Below are positions 52,004 through 60,239 of a DNA stretch of 64,000 nucleotides, piece by piece. How positions within the stretch are numbered: the stretch's first letter is position 1; every line of letters begins with the position of its first letter. Below the pieces are notes generated by a model that saw only the letters and a program-made list of their open reading frames with translations, did no database searches and was not told where the DNA came from. Both the position numbers and the translations under genes were made by a program. This DNA is from Streptomyces echinatus (GTDB lineage: Bacteria; Actinomycetota; Actinomycetes; Streptomycetales; Streptomycetaceae): assembly GCF_014203595.1 (NCBI RefSeq), contig NZ_JACHJK010000011.1:283055-347054 (forward strand). Direction: 5' to 3'.

Positions 52004-53784
52004 CGGGAGTCCTCCTGTTCCCCGGACATCAGATGGGCGTACTCGCTGTTGTGGCGGAGCAGTTCCTGGTGGGTGCCCACGGCGGTGATCCGGCCCTCCG
52101 ACAGCAGGGCGACCCGGTCGGCGAGCAGCACCGTGGACGGGCGGTGGGCCACGATCAGCGCGGTGGTGCCGGCGAGGACCCGGCGCAGCGCGCCCTCCAC
52201 GGCGGCCTCCGTGTGCACGTCCAGGGCCGACAGCGGGTCGTCGAGCACGAGGAAGCCCGGCCGGCCGACCACCGCGCGGGCCAGCGCGAGGCGCTGCCGC
52301 TGGCCGCCGGAGAGGCTGAGGCCCTGCTCGCCGACGCGGGTGTCGGTGCCCTGCGGGAGCGTGTGCGCGAAGTCGGCCTGGGCGATGGCGAGGGCCCGGT
52401 CCAGCTCGGGCTTCCCGGCGTCGTCCGGGGCACCCATGAGCACGTTCTCGCCGACGCTCGCCGAGAAGAGGGTCGGTTCCTCGAAGGCGACGGCGACCTT
52501 GGTGCGCAGTTCCTCCCGGGTCATCTTGCGGATGTCCACGCCGTCGAGCGTGATCCGGCCGGAGGTGACCTCGTGGAGGCGGGGGACGAGGGCGGTGAGG
52601 GTGGTCTTCCCGCTTCCGGTGGCTCCGACGAGCGCCATGGACTCGCCGGGGCGGATGTGGAGGTCGACGCGGGTGAGGACGGGCGGGGAGCCGGGGGCGG
52701 CGTCGGGGTAGCGGAACTGGACGTTCTCGAAGCGGAGACCGGTGTCGCCGCCCGGGGCGGTGCGAGGGGCGGGAGCGCCCTCGTCCGCGCTCTCCGGTTC
52801 CTCGTCCATCACCTCGAAGTACCGCTCCGTGGCGGTCGCCGCCTCCTGGCTCATCGCGAGCAGGAAACCGATGGAGTCCACCGGCCAGCGCAGCGCGAGA
52901 GCCGTGCTCAGGAAGGCGACCAGGGTGCCCGCGGACAGCTCGCCGTCGGCCACCCGGACGGCGCCGAGCACCAGCGCCGCCCCGATCGCCGCCTCGGGCA
53001 GCGTCACGATGACGCCCCAGATGGTGGCCAGCAGCCGCGCCTTGCGCAGTTCCGTGCCCCGGAGCCGGCCGGAGAGTTCGCGGAAGGCGCGGGCCTGGGT
53101 GCGGTGGCGGCCGAAGCCCTTGATGATGCGGATGCCGAGCACGCTCTCCTCGACCACCGTGGTCAGGTCGCCGACCTGGTCCTGGGCGCGCCGGGCCACC
53201 TCCGCGTACCGCCGTTCGAAGACCACGCAGGTCCACAGGACGGGGACGGCGGGCACCAGGATGACCAGGCCCAGCGTCCAGTCCTGCACCAGCATGATCA
53301 CCACGCCGGCGACGATCGTGACCCCGTTGACCAGCAGGAACGTCAACGGGAAGGCCAGGAACATGCGGAGCAGCATCAGATCGGTGGTGGCGCGCGAGAG
53401 CAGCTGGCCGGACGCCCAGCGGTCGTGGAAGGCCACGGGCAGGCGTTGCAGCCGGCGGTAGAGCCCCGCCCGCATCTCCGCCTCGACGTGCGACAGCGGC
53501 CGGGCCACCAGCCAGCGCCGTATGCCGAACAGGACCGCCTCGGCGATGCCGAGCAGGAACAGGCAGAGCGCGCCGAGCCACACGCCCGCCGGGTCGCGGT
53601 CGGCGACCGGTCCGTCCACCATCCACTTCAGCACGAGCGGGATCACCAGCCCGGTGCAGGAGGCGACGACCGCGACGAACGCGGCCGTGAGCAGCCGGGC
53701 GCGGACGGGCCGGACGTACGGCCACAACCGCGCGAGGGTGCGCACGGCGGAACGGTCCTCGGGGGTTGCACGTGTCGTGGGCAT
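52000..53784 (-). CDS. ABC exporter half-transporter (degenerate-site subunit)
   Basis: 594 residues with the same architecture. Walker A GATGSGKTT (about 387-395) and signature LSGGQ (491-495) are intact, but Walker B ends FLVLDDP, with Asp in place of the catalytic Glu, and the Q-loop Gln is Glu (AVAFEEPTLF). Together with its partner it gives a BmrCD/TM287-288-like asymmetric heterodimer: one ATP site is canonical, the other hydrolyses poorly. ATG 53784 has only a weak ribosome site. Divergent from a second exporter pair across 233 bases. Confidence 0.93.
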   Translation of the reverse strand: MPTTRATPEDRSAVRTLARLWPYVRPVRARLLTAAFVAVVASCTGLVIPLVLKWMVDGPVADRDPAGVWLGALCLFLLGIAEAVLFGIRRWLVARPLSHVEAEMRAGLYRRLQRLPVAFHDRWASGQLLSRATTDLMLLRMFLAFPLTFLLVNGVTIVAGVVIMLVQDWTLGLVILVPAVPVLWTCVVFERRYAEVARRAQDQVGDLTTVVEESVLGIRIIKGFGRHRTQARAFRELSGRLRGTELRKARLLATIWGVIVTLPEAAIGAALVLGAVRVADGELSAGTLVAFLSTALALRWPVDSIGFLLAMSQEAATATERYFEVMDEEPESADEGAPAPRTAPGGDTGLRFENVQFRYPDAAPGSPPVLTRVDLHIRPGESMALVGATGSGKTTLTALVPRLHEVTSGRITLDGVDIRKMTREELRTKVAVAFEEPTLFSASVGENVLMGAPDDAGKPELDRALAIAQADFAHTLPQGTDTRVGEQGLSLSGGQRQRLALARAVVGRPGFLVLDDPLSALDVHTEAAVEGALRRVLAGTTALIVAHRPSTVLLADRVALLSEGRITAVGTHQELLRHNSEYAHLMSGEQEDSR

Positions 53785-54017
53785 CACCGCGAGCCTACGG
53801 ACCGGCACTGACAACGCCCACTGAGTTTCGGCCGGACCCGCCTCCGCCGTCGGTCCTACGACCAGCTCGTTCGGGAGGCCGTACGCGCCGCCGCGGGAGC
53901 CGGGCCGTTCGGCCGGGCGGCGCTCTTTATTCCATGGAGCCCCTTCCCCACCCTGGATAGGTTCGACGTCTGCCGCCGGGCCCCGCTCCCGGCACGGCCG
54001 AGCGGATCGGGGGACGG

Positions 54018-55811
54018 ATGATCGACGCCTACGAGGACCCGGGCAGGCCCGACACCCGGGGCGGCTGGCGCTATCTGTGGTGGCTGGTGCTGCGTCAGCC
54101 GGGCCGGTCGGCGGCCGGGGCGCTGCTGGGCAGTACGTGGATGGTGCTGCTGGCGGCGCAGCCGTACATGATGGCGCGGGCCGTGGACGACGGTCTGGTG
54201 CCGGGGCGGCCGGGGGTGCTGGCCGGCTGGACGGTGGCGATGTTCGTGGTCGGGGCGGTGAACGCCTGGCTGAGCATCATGCGGCACCGCACGATGACGC
54301 GGGTGCGGATGGACGCCAACTTCCGCACGGTGAAAGTGGTTGTGGACCACGTCGTACGGCTCGGGGCCGCGCTGCCGCGCCGGGCCGGGGCCGGTGAGGT
54401 GGTGACGATCGGGGTCGGTGACGTGCAGACCCTGGCGCAGGCGCTGACCGTGGTGGGGCCGGGTGTCGGCTCGGTCGTGGTGTACGCGGTGGTGGCCGGG
54501 CTGCTGCTGGCCGTCTCCGTGCCGCTCGCGGCCGTGGTGCTGCTCGGGGTGCCGGTGATCGCGCTGCTCACCGGGCCGCTGACGCGGCGTCTGCAGGGTG
54601 CGGAGAGCGAGTACCGGGAGCGGCAGGGGGTGCTCACCGCGCGGATCGGGGACCTGGCGGGCGGTCTGCGCGTCCTCAACGGGCTCGGCGGGAAGGGCCT
54701 GTTCGCGGACGCCTTCCGGCGTGACTCGCAGCGGCTGCGGGAGCAGGGCTACCGGGTGGGTGCGGTGGCCAGCTGGGTGCAGGCGCTCGGCATGGGCCTG
54801 CCCACCCTGTTCCTGGCGGTGGTGACCTGGCTCGCGGCCCGGCTGGCGGCCCAGGGCGCCATCACGGTGGGCCAGTTGGTGTCGGTGTACGGCTATGTGG
54901 CGGTGCTGATCGGGCCCGTGGCGTTCTTCGTCATGATGGCCTACGAGCTGAACCGGGGCGTGGTGGCCGCGCGCCGGGTGGTCCGGCTGCTGCGGCTGGA
55001 GCCGGAGCCCGACACCGGCGGGCGGCCGGCCCCCGACGGGCCGGCCGAGCTGCACGACCCCGCGTCCGGGGTGCGGGTGGTGCCGGGCCGGCTGACCGCC
55101 CTCGCCGCGGCCCGGCCGGCCGAGGCCGCCGCCGTCGTCGACCGGCTCGGCCGGTACGGGCCGACCGACGCCACCTGGGGCGGGGTACGGCTCGACGAGG
55201 TCCCGCTGGACGCGGTGCGCGGGCGGATCCTGGTCGCCGACAACGAGGCCGACCTGTTCGCGGGGCCGCTGCGGGACGTGGTGGCGGCAGGGCGTCCGGC
55301 CGGCGACGCGGCCCTCGCCCGGGCGCTGTACGCGGCCGCCGCCGAGGACGTCGTGCGCGGCCTGCCGGACGGGCCCGACTCGCCGGTGGCCGGGCAGGGC
55401 CGCAGCCTCTCGGGCGGCCAGCGGCAGCGGCTGCGGCTGGTGCGGGCGCTGCTGGCCGATCCCGAGGTGCTGCTCGCCGTGGAGCCGACCTCGGCCCTGG
55501 ACGCGCACACGGAGGCGACGGTCGCCGGCCGGCTGCGCGCGGCGCGGGAGGGCCGTACGACGGTGGTGGCGTCCACCTCGCCGCTGGTGCTGGACCGTGC
55601 GGACACCGTCGTGTTCCTGGTCGACGGCAAGGTCGCGGCGACCGGCCCGCACCGTCGGCTGCTGGACCGGGAGGCGGGCTACCGGGCCCTGGTGGCGCGG
55701 GACGCCGGGGAGACGGGAGACACCTCGGACACCGGAGACACCGGAGACACCGGAGACAACGGCGACGCGGTGGGAACGGTGGACACGGACGCCGAGGAGG
55801 CTGTGCGATGA
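54018..55811 (+). CDS. ABC exporter half-transporter with a lost Walker A motif
   Basis: 597 residues: six-helix exporter domain and a degenerate ABC domain. The Walker A region (about 355-372, GRLTALAAARPAEAAAVV) has no GxxGxGKST. Walker B reads EVLLAVEP (Asp lost) and the switch His is replaced (VVASTSPLVL). The signature LSGGQRQR (464-471) is perfectly kept. It therefore cannot bind ATP normally itself but can supply the signature to its partner. The C-terminus has a GDT repeat. Start ATG 54018 with GGGG upstream; the next gene overlaps by 4 bases. Confidence 0.92.
   Translation: MIDAYEDPGRPDTRGGWRYLWWLVLRQPGRSAAGALLGSTWMVLLAAQPYMMARAVDDGLVPGRPGVLAGWTVAMFVVGAVNAWLSIMRHRTMTRVRMDANFRTVKVVVDHVVRLGAALPRRAGAGEVVTIGVGDVQTLAQALTVVGPGVGSVVVYAVVAGLLLAVSVPLAAVVLLGVPVIALLTGPLTRRLQGAESEYRERQGVLTARIGDLAGGLRVLNGLGGKGLFADAFRRDSQRLREQGYRVGAVASWVQALGMGLPTLFLAVVTWLAARLAAQGAITVGQLVSVYGYVAVLIGPVAFFVMMAYELNRGVVAARRVVRLLRLEPEPDTGGRPAPDGPAELHDPASGVRVVPGRLTALAAARPAEAAAVVDRLGRYGPTDATWGGVRLDEVPLDAVRGRILVADNEADLFAGPLRDVVAAGRPAGDAALARALYAAAAEDVVRGLPDGPDSPVAGQGRSLSGGQRQRLRLVRALLADPEVLLAVEPTSALDAHTEATVAGRLRAAREGRTTVVASTSPLVLDRADTVVFLVDGKVAATGPHRRLLDREAGYRALVARDAGETGDTSDTGDTGDTGDNGDAVGTVDTDAEEAVR
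55716..55760 (+). repeat. Five 9-bp tandem units at the end of the ABC gene
   Basis: Units of GGAGACACC (with TCGGACACC and GGAGACAAC variants) encode the GDT/SDT/GDN repeat near the C-terminus. In-frame repeat length multiples of three mean copy-number changes would not shift the frame. Acidic tail of unknown role. Confidence 0.85.
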
Positions 55812-57571
55812 CGGCGGGTGAGCGGTTGCTGCCGGTCGCGGACCGGGCCCGGGTGCGGCGGGCCGCGCTGCGGCTGGTGCGAGCGGACGGCCGGGCGTTC
55901 GCCGCGGCGCTGCTGCTGAACGCGCTCGCGGCGGGCGCGGGACTGGTCGGGCCCTGGCTGGTCGGGCGGATCGTCGACGAGGTGCGGGCCGGGCACGGCG
56001 TCGACGCGGTGGACCGGCCTGCCCTGTGGATCCTGCTGTGTTCGGTGGCGCAGCTGCTGCTGGCCCGCTGGGCGCGGTACGTGGGCCACCGGTTCGGCGA
56101 GCGGACGCTGGCCCGGGTGCGCGAGGAGTACGTCGAGCGGGTGCTGGCGCTGCCCGCGTCGGCGGTGGAGCGCGCCGGCACCGGCGATCTGACGGCCCGC
56201 GGTACGGCGGACGTGGCGACCGTCGGCACCACGCTGCGGGACGTCGGCCCGGATCTGCTGGTCAACGGCGTGCAGGCGCTGTTCGTGCTCGGGGCGGTGT
56301 TCGCGCTCGACCCGCTCCTCGGGCTGTTCGGGGTGCTGGGCCTGGCCCCGATCTGGCTGGCGCTGCGCTGGTACCTGCGGCGGGCCCGGGACGGCTATCT
56401 CGCCGAGGGCGCGGCGACGTCGGAGATCGCGGAGGTCGTCGCCTCGACGGCGGCCGGGGCCCGGACCGTGGAGGCGTTCCGGCTCCGGCGGCGCCGGATC
56501 GCGGCGAGCCGGGACGCGCTGGAGACGTCCCGCCGTACCCGCTTCCGCACGCTGTTCCTGCGGACGGTGTTCTTCCCGGCGGTCGAGGTGACGTACACGG
56601 TCCCGGTGGCGGGGGTGCTGCTGTTCGGCGGGTGGCTGCACGCGCGGGGCGGGGTCGGGGTCGGCGCGGTGGTGGCGGCGGCGCTGTATCTGCGGCAGTT
56701 CACCGAGCCGCTGGACCAGATCCTGATGCGGGTGGAGCAACTCCAGAGCAGCGGGGCGTCGTTCGCGCGGGTGGAGGGTCTGGCGCAGGCGCCGCGCGGG
56801 GAGGCGGAGGGCGGGTCCCCGGTGCCCGCGGACGACCGGATCGACGTGCGCGGGGTGCGGTACGCGTACGAGCGCGGCGGTGAGGTGCTGCGCGGGGTGG
56901 ACCTGACGGTGCGGCCCGGGGAGCGGCTGGCGGTGGTGGGCCCCTCGGGTGCCGGCAAGACCACGCTCAGCCGGCTGCTCGCGGGCATCGACCGGCCGGG
57001 CGGCGGCACGGTGACGGTGGGCGGGGTGCCGGTCGCGGAGCTGGAGCCGGAGGTGCTGCGCCGCCAGGTGGTCCTGGTCACTCAGGAGCACCACGTGTTC
57101 CTCGGCACGGTCCGGGAGAACCTGCTGATCGCCGAACCGGGCGCCACGGACGCCGACTTGTGGGCCGCGCTCGGGGCGGTGGGCGCGGACGACTGGGTGC
57201 GCGCCCTGCCGGACGGTCTCGACACCCTTCTCGGCGCGGGCGGTTGCCGTACGGACGGCTCCCAGGCCCAGCAACTCGCGCTGGCCCGGGTGGTGCTGGC
57301 CGATCCGCACACCCTGATCCTGGACGAGGCGACGGCCCTGCTGGACCCCGCCACGGCCCGGCACACCGAGCGCGCGCTGGCCGCGGTGCTGCGGGGCCGC
57401 ACGGTCATCGCGATCGCCCACCGTCTGCACACGGCCCACGACGCCGACCGGGTGGCGGTCATGGAGAACGGCCTGCTGACGGAACTGGGCACGCACGAGG
57501 ACCTGGTGACGGCCGACGGCCCGTACGCGGCCCTGTGGCACACGTGGCACGGCGGCACCGGGAAGAACTGA
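55808..57571 (+). CDS. ABC exporter half-transporter with intact Walker motifs and degenerate signature
   Basis: 587 residues. Walker A GPSGAGKTT (378-386), Q-loop (VTQEHHVF), Walker B LILDEA (503-508) and switch His AIAHRLH are intact, but the signature reads TDGSQ instead of LSGGQ (482-486). Combined with the upstream subunit, whose only intact motif is LSGGQ, the heterodimer would have exactly one complete ATP site and one dead site. ATG 55808 overlaps the upstream stop (ATGA). The substrate is unknown; a large hairpin follows the gene. Confidence 0.93.
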   Translation: MTAGERLLPVADRARVRRAALRLVRADGRAFAAALLLNALAAGAGLVGPWLVGRIVDEVRAGHGVDAVDRPALWILLCSVAQLLLARWARYVGHRFGERTLARVREEYVERVLALPASAVERAGTGDLTARGTADVATVGTTLRDVGPDLLVNGVQALFVLGAVFALDPLLGLFGVLGLAPIWLALRWYLRRARDGYLAEGAATSEIAEVVASTAAGARTVEAFRLRRRRIAASRDALETSRRTRFRTLFLRTVFFPAVEVTYTVPVAGVLLFGGWLHARGGVGVGAVVAAALYLRQFTEPLDQILMRVEQLQSSGASFARVEGLAQAPRGEAEGGSPVPADDRIDVRGVRYAYERGGEVLRGVDLTVRPGERLAVVGPSGAGKTTLSRLLAGIDRPGGGTVTVGGVPVAELEPEVLRRQVVLVTQEHHVFLGTVRENLLIAEPGATDADLWAALGAVGADDWVRALPDGLDTLLGAGGCRTDGSQAQQLALARVVLADPHTLILDEATALLDPATARHTERALAAVLRGRTVIAIAHRLHTAHDADRVAVMENGLLTELGTHEDLVTADGPYAALWHTWHGGTGKN

Positions 57572-57573
57572 GC

Positions 57574-57640
57574 CCGGCGGGACCGGCGCCCCGCCCGGCT
57601 CCCCTCCCGGTGCCGGTGGGAGCCGGTCCGGTCCCGCCGG
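57574..57640 (+). terminator. Branched terminator after the exporter operon
   Basis: Outer arms CCGGCGGGACCGG (57574-57586) and CCGGTCCCGCCGG (57628-57640) are perfectly complementary over 13 bases. Inside them a second perfect 9-base stem forms (57595-57603 with 57618-57626). It begins 3 bases after the stop codon. Confidence 0.85.
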
Positions 57641-57750
57641 AACCGGCCGGGCGACCATGGCGCAAACCCCGCCGTCGACCGGCCGGTTCGCATACCGAAC
57701 ATGAACATCCGGTCAACGGAGCATTTCTGGCCAAATTTGTGACGCGGTCC

Positions 57751-57800
57751 TGACAGGTCCGGTGATTCCTGTCACTCTTCCCTGGCCGACTCACAGCAAC
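57751..57800 (+). promoter_or_regulatory. Upstream motif of the first M4 protease gene (shared with the second)
   Basis: CCTGACAGGT, then TGTCACTCT (TGACA 57751-57755 and TGTCA 57770-57774 form an inverted repeat with a 14-base gap) and CACAGCAAC (57792-57800). All three blocks recur in order and with nearly the same spacing upstream of the second M4 gene, so they are likely a promoter/operator pair for co-regulation. Confidence 0.6.
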
Positions 57801-57953
57801 CCCACAGTTCGTGCACGCCCGTGTGGGCCGGCTCAGCAACTGCACCCGCACCTGCACCTGGTTCCGCGTAACGCCTGTTCTGCCCGGACGCCCCAACCCA
57901 CCGTCCGGTCTCCCCTGGCCGCGCGACCCGCGGTCCCGCAGAAGGAGTCAGTG

Positions 57954-59993
57954 TTGAGAAGCAGTTCCTCTCGCGGACGCACCTCCCACACCTCGCACCG
58001 CCGCACCGCCACCGTCGCCCTCGCCGGCGTCGCCGCCCTGATCGCCGCCGCCGTCCAGTCCGGCGCGGCCAGCGCCACCCCGGCGGCACCGCAGACCGGC
58101 CGGGCCAACCCGGCCCACGCGGCGGTCAAGCTCACCCCCTCGCAGCGCGCCGAGCTGATACGCCACGCCGGCGCCGGCACCGCCGCCACCGCCCGGCAGA
58201 TCGGCCTGGGCAGCCAGGAGAAGCTGGTCGTCAAGGACGTCGTCAAGGACGCCGACGGCACGCTGCACACCCGGTACGAGCGGACGTACGGGGGCCTGCC
58301 GGTGCTCGGCGGCGACCTGATCGTCACCACCGCCTCGTCGGGCAAGACGATGGACGTGATCAAGGCCACCGGCGCCACGCTGAAGGTCGCCGGTCTGACC
58401 CCCGCGCTGTCGAAGGCCGCGGCGCAGAAGCAGGCCGTGCAGCGGGCCAGGGCGCTCGGCGGGACCAAGTCGACCGCGGACAGTGTCCGCAAGGTGATCT
58501 GGGCGGCGACGGGCAAGCCCGTGCTGGCGTACGAGACGGTCGTCGGCGGCCTCCAGGACGACGGCACCCCGAACCAGCTGCACGTCATCACCGACGCCGC
58601 CACCGGCAAGAAGCTCTACGAGTACCAGGGCGTCAAGAACGGCATCGGCAACACCCAGTACAGCGGGCAGGTCACGCTGACCACGACCCAGTCGGGCTCG
58701 ACGTACACGCTCAACGACGGGGCACGCGGCGGCCACAAGACGTACAACCTGAACCACGGCTCCTCCGGCACCGGCACCCTGTACTCGCAGAACAACGACA
58801 CCTGGGGCAACGGCAGCAACTCCAACGCCGCCACGGCCGGCGCGGACGCCCACTACGGCGCGGCGCTCACCTGGGACTTCTACAAGAACACGTTCGGCCG
58901 CAGCGGCATCAAGAACAACGGCGTCGGCGCCTACTCCCGCGTCCACTACGGCAACTCGTACGTGAACGCCTTCTGGGACGACAGCTGCTTCTGCATGACC
59001 TACGGCGACGGCTCCGGCAACGCCAAGCCGCTGACGTCGATCGACGTCGCCGGCCACGAGATGAGCCACGGCGTCACCTCCGCCACCGCGAACCTCAACT
59101 ACAGCGGTGAGTCCGGCGGTCTGAACGAGGCGACCAGCGACATCATGGCCGCCGGCGTGGAGTTCTACGCGAACAACTCCACCGACCCCGGCGACTACCT
59201 CGTCGGCGAGAAGATCGACATCAACGGCAACGGCACCCCGCTGCGCTACATGGACAAGCCCAGCAAGGACGGCGCGTCCAAGGACAACTGGTACTCGGGC
59301 ATCGGCGGCGTCGACGTGCACTACTCGTCCGGCCCGGCGAACCACTTCTTCTACCTGCTGAGCGAGGGCAGCGGCACCAAGGTCGTCAACGGTGTCACCT
59401 ACAACTCGCCGACCGCGGACAACCTCCCGGTCACCGGCATCGGCCGGGACAAGGCGCTGCAGATCTGGTACCGGGCGCTGTCCACCAAGTGGACGTCCAC
59501 CACCAACTACGCGGGCGCCCGCACCGGCACCCTGGCGGCGGCGGGAGAGCTGTACGGCACCTCCAGCGCCGAGTACAAGGCGGTGCAGGACGCCTGGGCG
59601 GGCGTCGCGGTCGGTTCGCGCTCCGGTGGCGGGGGCGGCGGCGGCACGTCGTACGAGAACACCACGCCCGTGTCCGTCCCGGACAACGGACCGGCCGTCA
59701 CCTCGAACATCAGCGTCACCGGCAGGACCGGAAACGCGCCGAGCAACCTTCAGGTGGCCGTCGACATCACGCACACCTGGCGGGGCGACCTGGTGATCGA
59801 CCTCGTCGGCCCGTCCGGCACCGCGTACCGCCTGAAGAACTTCAGCGGCAGCGACTCGGCGGACAACGTGAACGAGACCTACACGGTCAACGCCGCGGCG
59901 GAAACGGCCAACGGAACCTGGAAGCTGCGGGTACAGGATCAGGCCACCTACGACACGGGAACGATCAACGGCTGGAAGCTGACGTTCCCGTAA
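57954..59993 (+). CDS. Secreted M4 (thermolysin-like) metalloprotease with C-terminal P domain
   Basis: About 679 residues. Sec signal (VALAGVAALIAAAVQSGAASA), FTP/PepSY propeptide (to about 250), then the M4 domain: zinc helix HEMSHGVTS and ligand helix GGLNEATSDIM. A Gly-rich linker (SGGGGGGG) leads to a proprotein-convertase P domain (PSNLQVAVDITHTWRGDLVIDLVGP) at the end. TTG 57954 has AAGGAG six bases upstream; GTG 57951 is too close to it. Secreted endopeptidase for protein nutrition or maturation. Probable orthologue: S. coelicolor SCO5447, as I recall. Confidence 0.95.
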   Translation: MRSSSSRGRTSHTSHRRTATVALAGVAALIAAAVQSGAASATPAAPQTGRANPAHAAVKLTPSQRAELIRHAGAGTAATARQIGLGSQEKLVVKDVVKDADGTLHTRYERTYGGLPVLGGDLIVTTASSGKTMDVIKATGATLKVAGLTPALSKAAAQKQAVQRARALGGTKSTADSVRKVIWAATGKPVLAYETVVGGLQDDGTPNQLHVITDAATGKKLYEYQGVKNGIGNTQYSGQVTLTTTQSGSTYTLNDGARGGHKTYNLNHGSSGTGTLYSQNNDTWGNGSNSNAATAGADAHYGAALTWDFYKNTFGRSGIKNNGVGAYSRVHYGNSYVNAFWDDSCFCMTYGDGSGNAKPLTSIDVAGHEMSHGVTSATANLNYSGESGGLNEATSDIMAAGVEFYANNSTDPGDYLVGEKIDINGNGTPLRYMDKPSKDGASKDNWYSGIGGVDVHYSSGPANHFFYLLSEGSGTKVVNGVTYNSPTADNLPVTGIGRDKALQIWYRALSTKWTSTTNYAGARTGTLAAAGELYGTSSAEYKAVQDAWAGVAVGSRSGGGGGGGTSYENTTPVSVPDNGPAVTSNISVTGRTGNAPSNLQVAVDITHTWRGDLVIDLVGPSGTAYRLKNFSGSDSADNVNETYTVNAAAETANGTWKLRVQDQATYDTGTINGWKLTFP

Positions 59994-60019
59994 ACCGGAC
60001 GCAACAGGCCCGGAATCAC

Positions 60020-60056
60020 GGCGTTGCCCGAGGGTTCGACCTCCTCGGGCAACGCC
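60020..60056 (+). terminator. Terminator hairpin after the first M4 gene
   Basis: GGCGTTGCCCGAG (60020-60032) and CTCGGGCAACGCC (60044-60056) are perfectly complementary with an 11-base loop, 26 bases after the stop. Strong, so the two proteases are probably separate transcripts. Confidence 0.85.
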
Positions 60057-60118
60057 CGTTCACATTGCCGAAATGTTTATCGGACAGTCGAATTCCAGCC
60101 AACATCACTTCAGGGTCC

Positions 60119-60173
60119 TGACATGTACGCGCCCTGGGTGTCACTCTCTCTCCACCCGCCGCAGCACAGCAAC
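60119..60173 (+). promoter_or_regulatory. Upstream motif of the second M4 protease gene
   Basis: CCTGACATGT then TGTCACTCT (TGACA 60119-60123, TGTCA 60139-60143, 15-base gap) and CACAGCAAC (60165-60173). Same blocks and order as upstream of the first M4 gene. Conservation of noncoding blocks between otherwise diverged spacers points to shared regulation. Confidence 0.6.
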
Positions 60174-60239
60174 TTCACCACCCCACACAGTCGGCCAGTG
60201 ACCCCACTCTGGCTGGACTCCCCACAAGAAGGAGCTTGC

